From positions 12,802-74,648 of the forward strand of contig DHSP01000076.1 in the NCBI GenBank assembly GCA_002408485.1: a DNA stretch of 61,847 bases, read 5' to 3'. Numbering within the stretch: position 1 is the stretch's first letter; every line of letters begins with the position of its first letter. Below are positions 55,664 through 61,847 of the stretch, piece by piece. Source of the DNA: Proteiniphilum sp. UBA5283 (GTDB lineage: Bacteria; Bacteroidota; Bacteroidia; Bacteroidales; Dysgonomonadaceae). The notes beneath the pieces are model-generated. The model saw only the letters and a list, made by a program, of their open reading frames with translations. It had not been told where the DNA came from and made no database searches. Both the position numbers and the translations under genes were made by a program.

Positions 55664-56740
55664 ATGAACAAAAAAAGAGTTTATCTTTATCCGATGCTCT
55701 TTGCAGCAGTGCTGCTCTGGAGCTGTGCCAATAACGACAATCCCGGAGAAGAAATTCCCGGGAATGGCAAAGCGCTACTTATCCTCAACGAGGGCGGCAT
55801 GGGCATGAACAATGCCACGGTGGCACGTTATGACCTTGAAAAGGAGAGTCTCAACCCTTCGTATTTCCTGGGTATAAACAAAAGAGGGCTGGGCGATGTG
55901 GCCAATGATATGCTGCAGTATGGATCGAAGATTTATATCGCGGTGAGCAAATCGGGGACCGTGGAAGTGGTGGAAGCTGCCACCGGTAAATCAATCCGCC
56001 AGATCATGATGGAAACAGTCAGTGGAGTGAGCAAGGAGCCGCGTCGCATTGCCGCTTACGGCGGCAAGATATACATCACCTCCTTCGATGATACAGTTAC
56101 CCGTATCGACACCCTCTCCTTAGCTATCGACGGGTCGGTGACGGTGGGAATGGACCCGGAGGGGATCGCCATCCATGGCAACAAGATCTACGTGGCCAAC
56201 TCGGGGGGACTGAACTGGAAAAACGGGTACGATAATACCCTCTCGGTGGTTGACCTCACCACATTGACCGAGGAGAAAAAGATAGAGGTGGGTACCAATC
56301 CCGGTGCAGTGCAGGCGGATAGTCAGGGAGACATCTACCTCTCGGTAACCGGCAACTACGGTGACGAGCCGGGTACCTTCAAGGTAATCCGCTCAGGTAA
56401 AGGTACAGTCGAAACCATCGCCGGCATCGATGCGCCGCAGAAGTTCGTGATCAGCGGCAATAAAGCCTATATCATCACCGGTTCCTACGGTGAACCCAAC
56501 AAGCTGGTCGTCTACGACTGCCTGAAAGAGGAGATCGTGAGCCACAGCTTTATCAGCGATGGTACCGTGATCCCGATTATGAACAATGTCTCTGTCGATC
56601 CTTCCTCCGGAGATCTCTTCATCGCATCCACCGACTACGTGCATCCAGGCGATCTCTACTGCCTTGATAAGGCAGGCAGGATGAGGTACCGTCTTTCTGC
56701 GGTGGGCATGAACCCCTCCGTGGTGCTGGTACAAAATTGA
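55664..56740 (+). CDS. btuG: BtuG-like surface lipoprotein, YncE beta-propeller (copy 2)
   Basis: 358 residues; anchored at Cys21 (AAVLLWSC). It shares with copy 1 the opening LILNEGGMGMNNATVARYD and the blocks LQYGSKIYIAVSKSG, IHGNKIYVANSGG and DPSSGDLFIASTDYVHPGDL. The signal region is of ordinary length, unlike copy 1. It begins 13 bases after btuB2 and ends the transcript, with two hairpins downstream. Function (tight B12 binding over BtuB) is inferred from family and locus. Confidence 0.87.
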   Translation: MNKKRVYLYPMLFAAVLLWSCANNDNPGEEIPGNGKALLILNEGGMGMNNATVARYDLEKESLNPSYFLGINKRGLGDVANDMLQYGSKIYIAVSKSGTVEVVEAATGKSIRQIMMETVSGVSKEPRRIAAYGGKIYITSFDDTVTRIDTLSLAIDGSVTVGMDPEGIAIHGNKIYVANSGGLNWKNGYDNTLSVVDLTTLTEEKKIEVGTNPGAVQADSQGDIYLSVTGNYGDEPGTFKVIRSGKGTVETIAGIDAPQKFVISGNKAYIITGSYGEPNKLVVYDCLKEEIVSHSFISDGTVIPIMNNVSVDPSSGDLFIASTDYVHPGDLYCLDKAGRMRYRLSAVGMNPSVVLVQN

Positions 56741-56743
56741 AAA

Positions 56744-56774
56744 AAGCTGCACAACAGGATTCTGTCAGCAGCTT
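56744..56774 (+). terminator. First hairpin after btuG2
   Basis: AAGCTGC (56744-56750) pairs with GCAGCTT (56768-56774), with ACAG/CTGT pairing inside; a T-rich stretch follows some ten bases later. Confidence 0.6.
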
Positions 56775-56800
56775 CTCTCTACTTTTTATTATTTTGATAG

Positions 56801-56837
56801 AAAGGCATTCCAAGTGATTGGCGTGCCTTTTGTTTTT
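56801..56837 (+). terminator. Second hairpin and T tract after btuG2
   Basis: AAAGGCA (56801-56807) pairs with TGCCTTT (56824-56830), with CCAA/TTGG inside, followed by TGTTTTTG. It lies only 14 bases before the end of the convergent gene, so it may stop transcripts from both sides. Confidence 0.7.
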
Positions 56838-56850
56838 GTCACCAACGATA

Positions 56851-57261
56851 TTACCGGCTGTGCGTCCGGGTGTCATACTCCACCGAAGCACCGTCCCTGC
56901 TCGCGGAAAACGGGACAAATCCCTCTTTCCTTTTCAGATAGAATATTTCCGTCTCGTCTTTCGAATCACGGACAATCTCCAGCAATTCAAAGCCCTCTTT
57001 GCTGAGCATGTTTAAAACGGCAATCATGCCGTTGAACGAGATTGCACGACGGCGGTCGTCGGTGATCTGTGGAACACGTCCACCATTACCCCAATCAACC
57101 CTCACTGTAATCTTTGAGCTTAACAACGGGCCCGAATCAGACCAGATGCGGATATAGTCGGCGTCGAGCTCACTGATTGGTGTTTCATTCACATACTGAG
57201 CCCTGGCAAGCGAAATGCTGCCAATGGCAAAAAGAGCAAAAAGAAGAATTTTAGCTTTCAT
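56851..57261 (-). CDS. Small secreted protein of unknown function
   Basis: 136 residues with a signal peptide (LLFALFAIGSISLARA, cut near Ala-Gln). The mature part has alternating strands and helices (YIRIWSDSGPLLSSKITVRV, then ISFNGMIAVLNMLSKEGFEL), a small alpha/beta domain of the kind seen in many short Bacteroidota exported proteins. No family is recognised. It is downstream of lepA on the same strand with an 83-base gap that contains a short ATTCAC repeat. Confidence 0.65.
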   Translation of the reverse strand: MKAKILLFALFAIGSISLARAQYVNETPISELDADYIRIWSDSGPLLSSKITVRVDWGNGGRVPQITDDRRRAISFNGMIAVLNMLSKEGFELLEIVRDSKDETEIFYLKRKEGFVPFSASRDGASVEYDTRTHSR

Positions 57262-57344
57262 CGTTTCGGTTTCTTAATTGGTTATATTGCAGGTTGCCTA
57301 AGATAAAATTCACATTCACATTCACATTCCGGTTCCAGATTATT

Positions 57345-59132
57345 CTAATCCAGCTTCAATACTGCAAGGAAAGCTTTTTGAGGCACCTCTACGTTGCCCA
57401 CCTGCTTCATCCGCTTCTTTCCCTCCTTCTGTTTCTCAAGCAGCTTTCTCTTACGAGAGATATCGCCACCGTAACATTTGGCTGTCACATCCTTGCGTAC
57501 CGCCTTCACTGTCTCGCGGGCGATAATCTTGGCACCAATAGCCGCCTGTATGGCAATATCAAACTGCTGACGAGGAATCAGCTCTTTCAACTTCTCACAC
57601 ATACGCCGTCCGAAGCTCTGCGCATTATCGAAATGGGTAAGCGTGGAAAGTGCGTCCACCGGCTCTCCGTTCAGCAGGATATCCAGTTTCACGAGTTTGG
57701 AAGGACGGTAGTCATGCATGTGGTAATCGAACGAAGCATATCCCTTTGAGATGCTCTTCAGTTTATCGTAAAAATCGATTACAATCTCCCCCAGGGGAAT
57801 GTCGTAAATGATTTCCACCCTGTCGCCGGAAATATAATCCTGCTTGATCAGCACTCCTCGTTTTCCAAGACAGAGCGTCATGATAGGTCCTATATAGGTG
57901 GTGTTGGTGATGACCGATGCCCGGATGAACGGTTCCTCGATACGTTCGATAAGTGTGGGATCAGGCAAGCCACTTGGATTGTGCACCTCTTTCATTGTGC
58001 CCTTCTTGTCGTATATGCGGTACGATACGTTCGGAACGGTGGTGATCACATCCATGTTAAATTCGCGCTCGAGCCGCTCTTGGATGATCTCCATATGGAG
58101 CAATCCCAAAAAGCCGCATCGGAAACCAAAGCCCAGTGCTACCGACGATTCCGGTTGAAAGGTAAGCGAGGCATCGTTTAGCTGCAGCTTCTCCAGCGAT
58201 GCACGGAGATTCTCGAAATCCTCACTTTCGATGGGATAGACGCCCGCGAAAACCATCGGCTTCACCTCTTCAAATCCCTCGATGCTTTTTGGTGCCGGTC
58301 GCTTCACATGGGTGATGGTATCTCCCACCTTCACCTCTTTTGAAGTTTTGATGCCGGAAATGATGTATCCCACATCGCCACAGAGCACTTCATCGCGTGG
58401 AGACATCGTCAGGCGCAGGATGCCTACTTCATCGGCTTCGTACTCTTTTCCGGTGTTGATGAACTTCACGAGGTCGCCTTTGCGAATGCTGCCGTTCACA
58501 ACCTTGAAATAGGCAATGATGCCCCGGAAGGAGTTGAAGACGGAGTCGAATATCAACGCCTGCAGTGGCGCATCAGGATCGCCCTGCGGTGCGGGAACGC
58601 GCTCTATGATGGCCCGAAGGATCTCTTCGATTCCGATTCCCGTTTTTCCGCTGGCACGGATAATCTCCTCCCGCGGCGTGCCCAGTAACTCCACGATCTG
58701 GTCTTCTACCTCGTCGGGCATGGCACTGTCCAGGTCAATCTTATTGAGGATGGGAATGATTTCCAGATCATGCTCGATGGCCATGTAGACATTCGAAATT
58801 GTTTGTGCCTGTATGCCCTGTGCGGCATCCACCACCAGCAAAGCTCCCTCACAGGCAGCGATGGAGCGTGACACCTCGTAGGAGAAGTCCACGTGTCCCG
58901 GCGTATCAATCAGGTTGAGGGTGTATTTTTCCCCCTCAAATTCATAATCCATCTGAATGGCATGACTCTTGATGGTAATTCCCCTTTCTCGCTCCAGGTC
59001 CATGCTGTCGAGTACCTGTGACTGAAGCTCCTTGCCTTCAACGGTCTTGGTAAACTCCAGCAGGCGGTCGGCCAGTGTACTCTTGCCGTGGTCTATATGG
59101 GCAATGATGCAAAAATTGCGTATTCTCTTCAT
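57345..59132 (-). CDS. lepA: Elongation factor 4 (LepA)
   Basis: 595 residues, the usual length. A ribosome-associated GTPase that affects translation under stress and initiation. GTPase motifs: AHIDHGKSTLADRLL (G1), RERGITIKSHA (G2), DTPGHVDFSYE (G3) and NKIDLDSA (G4). The LepA-specific C-terminal domain ends AKCYGGDISRKRKLLEKQKE. It starts 6 bases after asnS ends and is probably in the rluB-asnS-lepA operon. Confidence 0.97.
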   Translation of the reverse strand: MKRIRNFCIIAHIDHGKSTLADRLLEFTKTVEGKELQSQVLDSMDLERERGITIKSHAIQMDYEFEGEKYTLNLIDTPGHVDFSYEVSRSIAACEGALLVVDAAQGIQAQTISNVYMAIEHDLEIIPILNKIDLDSAMPDEVEDQIVELLGTPREEIIRASGKTGIGIEEILRAIIERVPAPQGDPDAPLQALIFDSVFNSFRGIIAYFKVVNGSIRKGDLVKFINTGKEYEADEVGILRLTMSPRDEVLCGDVGYIISGIKTSKEVKVGDTITHVKRPAPKSIEGFEEVKPMVFAGVYPIESEDFENLRASLEKLQLNDASLTFQPESSVALGFGFRCGFLGLLHMEIIQERLEREFNMDVITTVPNVSYRIYDKKGTMKEVHNPSGLPDPTLIERIEEPFIRASVITNTTYIGPIMTLCLGKRGVLIKQDYISGDRVEIIYDIPLGEIVIDFYDKLKSISKGYASFDYHMHDYRPSKLVKLDILLNGEPVDALSTLTHFDNAQSFGRRMCEKLKELIPRQQFDIAIQAAIGAKIIARETVKAVRKDVTAKCYGGDISRKRKLLEKQKEGKKRMKQVGNVEVPQKAFLAVLKLD

Positions 59133-59138
59133 TATTCT

Positions 59139-60536
59139 TTAAAACTCAGCATTATTGGGTGTACGTGGAAACGGGATCACATCGCGGATATTGGCCATTC
59201 CGGTAATGAAAAGCATCAGCCTTTCAAATCCGAGTCCAAAGCCTGCGTGAGGTGCCGTACCAAACTTGCGTGTTTCCAGGTACCACCAGATGGGTTCTTT
59301 GCTCATGCCAGTCTCTTCCACCCTGTGTAAAAGCTTGTCGTAATCGGCTTCACGCTCCGATCCACCAATGATCTCACCGATTTTGGGGAAGAGCACATCC
59401 ATGGCGCGAACAGTTTTACCGTCGTCGTTTTGTTTCATATAGAACGACTTGATCTCCTTCGGATAGTCTGTAAGGATTACGGGACGCTTAAAATGCTTTT
59501 CAACCAGATAACGTTCGTGCTCCGATTGTAGGTCGGCTCCCCAGTAGACCGGAAACTCAAATTTCTGGGCCGATTCCTCCAGGATCTTCACTCCTTCGGT
59601 GTAGGTGAGCCGGACAAAATCATTTTCCACCACAAATTTAAGCCTGTCTATCAGCTCATTGTCGTACATCTTTGCAAGGAATTCAATGTCTTCCATACAA
59701 TGATCGAGGGCATACTGTATCAGATATTTCAGAAACTCCTCCGCCAGATCCATATTGTCGTTATTGTCGAAGAAAGCCACCTCTGGTTCAATCATCCAGA
59801 ACTCGGCGAGATGTCGTGGCGTATTTGAGTTCTCGGCACGGAAGGTAGGTCCAAAAGTATAGATGGCACCCAGCGCCATTGCTCCCAGTTCGCCTTCGAG
59901 CTGTCCCGACACGGTGAGGTTGGTCTGCATTCCGAAAAAATCATGCGAGAAGTCTGTTTTTCCCTGTTCATCCCGGGGCGGATTGTCTGCATCGAGGGTA
60001 GTTACCCCAAACATGGATCCGGCTCCTTCTGCGTCCGAAGCTGTGATAATGGGAGTGTGGAAATAGTAAAATCCCTTATCGTTGAAGAATTTATGAATGG
60101 CGTACGACATATGGTGGCGCATCCGGAAGATGGCGCCGAAAGTATTTGTTCGTGGCCGTAAGTGAGCGATTTCACGAAGAAACTCCAGTGAATGTCCTTT
60201 CTTCTGCAGCGGATATACCGCAGGGTCTGCCTCGCCAAAGATCTCTATTTCCGTGGCTTGTATCTCCACCGACTGTCCTTGTCCCTGTGACTCTACCAAT
60301 GTCCCGTTCACATTGAGACATGCACCAGTGGTTATGGGCTTAAGGAACTCTTCACCAAACCGCGATATATCAATCACAATCTGAATGTTTTTGATAGTGG
60401 AGCCGTCGTTAAGTGCGACAAATCCCACGTTTTTGTTCCCTCTGCGGGTGCGCACCCACCCCTTAATGTTTACTTCGTCGCCGAAGCTGGTAAGCTGTAA
60501 AGCTTCTGAAATTTTTATTCGTTTTAGTTGTTTCAT
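59139..60536 (-). CDS. asnS: Asparagine--tRNA ligase
   Basis: 465 residues. The N-terminal OB-fold anticodon domain (about 15-110) carries VNIKGWVRTRRGNKNVGFVA. The class II core has FGPTFRAENSNTPRHLAEFW (motif 2) and GFGLGFERLMLFITGMANIR (motif 3), the latter ending with the AsnS-type FPRTPNNAEF. The start is ATG 60536 (MKQLKRIKIS); an ATG four codons upstream is possible. Confidence 0.96.
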   Translation of the reverse strand: MKQLKRIKISEALQLTSFGDEVNIKGWVRTRRGNKNVGFVALNDGSTIKNIQIVIDISRFGEEFLKPITTGACLNVNGTLVESQGQGQSVEIQATEIEIFGEADPAVYPLQKKGHSLEFLREIAHLRPRTNTFGAIFRMRHHMSYAIHKFFNDKGFYYFHTPIITASDAEGAGSMFGVTTLDADNPPRDEQGKTDFSHDFFGMQTNLTVSGQLEGELGAMALGAIYTFGPTFRAENSNTPRHLAEFWMIEPEVAFFDNNDNMDLAEEFLKYLIQYALDHCMEDIEFLAKMYDNELIDRLKFVVENDFVRLTYTEGVKILEESAQKFEFPVYWGADLQSEHERYLVEKHFKRPVILTDYPKEIKSFYMKQNDDGKTVRAMDVLFPKIGEIIGGSEREADYDKLLHRVEETGMSKEPIWWYLETRKFGTAPHAGFGLGFERLMLFITGMANIRDVIPFPRTPNNAEF

Positions 60537-60638
60537 AATCAACGCCATATCCCATCAGGGAGACATGCAGTATTTACGTCCTTCCTGCTTTACCGAAGGA
60601 ATTAATGATAAATAAATAGTTAACCGTCATTCGGGGGT

Positions 60639-60666
60639 TGCCCTGCAAGCCATGGGTTGCAGGGCA
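60639..60666. repeat. 10-bp hairpin between rluB and asnS
   Basis: TGCCCTGCAA (60639-60648) pairs exactly with TTGCAGGGCA (60657-60666) around an eight-base loop. No T tract follows on the minus strand, so attenuation or RNA stability is more likely than termination. Confidence 0.6.
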
Positions 60667-60683
60667 TAGCCTATGAATGAATA

Positions 60684-61838
60684 TTAATCGAACGCTCCCA
60701 TGCGAAGCATGTTTACTTCTTGTTCTGTGAGGTAACGCCATTTCCCGCGGGATAACTTTTTCTTGGTCAGCCCGGCAAAATAGACCCTATCCAGTTTCAA
60801 TACGCGGTATCCCAGCTTCTCGAACATACGACGTACTATGCGGTTCTTGCCAGAGTGAATCTCAATGCCCACCTGTGTCAGGTCATCTTCCGTCACATAA
60901 CTGATAGCATCGGCGTGAATCTCACCATCTTCCAACTCAATCCCATCCGCAATAGCCTGCATATGTTCCATTGCTACAGGTTTGTCAAGCCATACCTGAT
61001 ATATTTTCCGTTTTTCGTACTTCGGATGTGTTAATTTTGAAGCGAGGTCTCCGTCGTTGGTAAGTAGGAGAACTCCCGTTGTAGCCCTGTCGAGCCGTCC
61101 CACCGGATAGATTCTTTCGGAGCAGGCGCTTTTAACCAGCTCCATCACCGTTTTGCGGTTCTCAGGGTCGTCGGTCGTCGTTACAAAGCCTTTTGGTTTA
61201 TTCAGAAGGACGTAGACCTTGCTCTCCAGCGTTACCGGCTGATTGTGGAACATCACCTCATCGGCACGGGTAATCTTGGTTCCCAATTCCATCACAATTT
61301 CACCGTTCACCTTTACCACACCTGCCTGGATAAACTCATCCGCTTCACGGCGTGAGCATACACCTGCATTGGCAAGGTACTTGTTGAGACGGATCGGAGC
61401 ATTGGGATCGGCATTCTCTTTGTACTTAATCTGCTTGAATGGTTTTTTCTTTTTCAGCTTTTTGGGACCGCTTAGAGGTTGATTACTCCTGTTCTGAGGT
61501 TGATTTCCCCAGCTGCGGTTGCCATAGTTTCCAGCGGGTGTCCGTTGCTGTGACTGTACACGTTCCCCCACTCTCGGGCGACGTTTACGGGGGCCTCCTT
61601 CGCCCTCTCCATAGGAACTTCTTTGTTGTGAATCTCCCCAATTCTGATTGTAGGAACGATCCTGTGTGTTGTAGGGGCGTTCCTGTGTACGATATCCTTC
61701 CTGATGTGTTCTTCGCTCATATCCCTGATTTCTGTTGGATGAATCATAATTCTGATTTCTGTGTGGCGAAGCGTGTCTCTCATTGCCCGCGCTGCTAAAA
61801 CTCCTTCTCGGGCGCGATTCTTCGTTGTTTGTTGTCAT
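60684..61838 (-). CDS. rluB: RluB-type ribosomal pseudouridine synthase with long disordered N-terminus
   Basis: 384 residues. The first 135 or so are low-complexity and rich in Arg, Asn, Gln, Ser and Gly, with tyrosine-containing repeats (NQGYERRTHQEGYRTQ); such a tail is common in Bacteroidota relatives and probably binds RNA. An S4 domain follows (IRLNKYLANAGVCSRREADE), then the RsuA/RluB catalytic domain with IYPVGRLDRATTGVLLLTND holding the catalytic Asp. It modifies 23S rRNA helix 80-93 region by family analogy. It heads the minus-strand unit with asnS and lepA; the upstream region lies outside the window. Confidence 0.92.
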   Translation of the reverse strand: MTTNNEESRPRRSFSSAGNERHASPHRNQNYDSSNRNQGYERRTHQEGYRTQERPYNTQDRSYNQNWGDSQQRSSYGEGEGGPRKRRPRVGERVQSQQRTPAGNYGNRSWGNQPQNRSNQPLSGPKKLKKKKPFKQIKYKENADPNAPIRLNKYLANAGVCSRREADEFIQAGVVKVNGEIVMELGTKITRADEVMFHNQPVTLESKVYVLLNKPKGFVTTTDDPENRKTVMELVKSACSERIYPVGRLDRATTGVLLLTNDGDLASKLTHPKYEKRKIYQVWLDKPVAMEHMQAIADGIELEDGEIHADAISYVTEDDLTQVGIEIHSGKNRIVRRMFEKLGYRVLKLDRVYFAGLTKKKLSRGKWRYLTEQEVNMLRMGAFD

Positions 61839-61847
61839 GTTGCTTTC

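Noticed and set aside
57308..57329. ATTCAC repeated three times plus ATTC
   Set aside because: Short simple repeat in an intergenic gap; no placement at a promoter or start codon that would suggest function.
57294..57749. Plus-strand open frame of 151 codons
   Set aside because: It lies antisense to the conserved end of lepA and has no protein features of its own.

Overview
The window is a stretch of ordinary chromosome from a member of Bacteroidota, most likely order Bacteroidales (Dysgonomonadaceae or a near relative; the genus is inferred). The evidence is a typical Bacteroidales gene content (DUF4831, DUF3098, DUF4105, 1100-residue SecA, type B L31, BtuB/BtuG B12 uptake loci). Eleven upstream regions carry the Bacteroidota -7 promoter element TAnnTTTG, and strong Shine-Dalgarno sites are generally absent. 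I saw no rRNA, tRNA, CRISPR array, insertion sequence, phage gene or recombinase.

Layout: 1-8.3 kb holds a YceI protein, two exported DUF proteins, pheS and tilS in divergent orientation, a small membrane peptide, serS and cinA. 8.4-19.2 kb is a plus-strand run: rpmE2, a DUF4105 membrane protein, a PafA-like phosphatase that appears to have lost its active site, secA, gyrA and an exported TPR protein. 19.4-24.1 kb carries purM-prfA-pyrF-HD hydrolase. 24.1-36.8 kb is mostly minus strand: DUF454, an LMW phosphatase (plus strand), DUF4332, prs, a GH13 amylase with a patatin lipase, the compact operon ftsX-DUF3098-uppP-truB-queA-folK, terC and cca. 37-42.1 kb has two lipoproteins of unknown function and a complete three-subunit biotin-dependent acyl-CoA carboxylase. 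56.8-61.8 kb returns to housekeeping: a small secreted protein, lepA, asnS and an RluB-type pseudouridine synthase.

The distinctive region is 42.3-56.7 kb, a vitamin B12 regulon with three cobalamin riboswitches. A leftward unit encodes the TonB receptor BtuB1, the surface lipoprotein BtuG1, an unknown lipoprotein and two paralogous Ig/PKD lipoproteins. A rightward unit encodes BtuB2 and BtuG2. Between them lies nrdDG, the B12-independent anaerobic ribonucleotide reductase, under a third, divergent riboswitch. All three units should be switched off when B12 is plentiful: uptake is then not needed, and DNA precursors could be made by a B12-dependent reductase encoded elsewhere (inferred). The two outer riboswitches are 141/143 identical and in opposite orientation, so nrdDG is framed by long inverted repeats made of riboswitch sequence. 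Recombination between them would invert nrdDG and exchange the promoters of the two uptake operons. This arrangement and the catalytically dead phosphatase beside secA are the two observations most worth following up.
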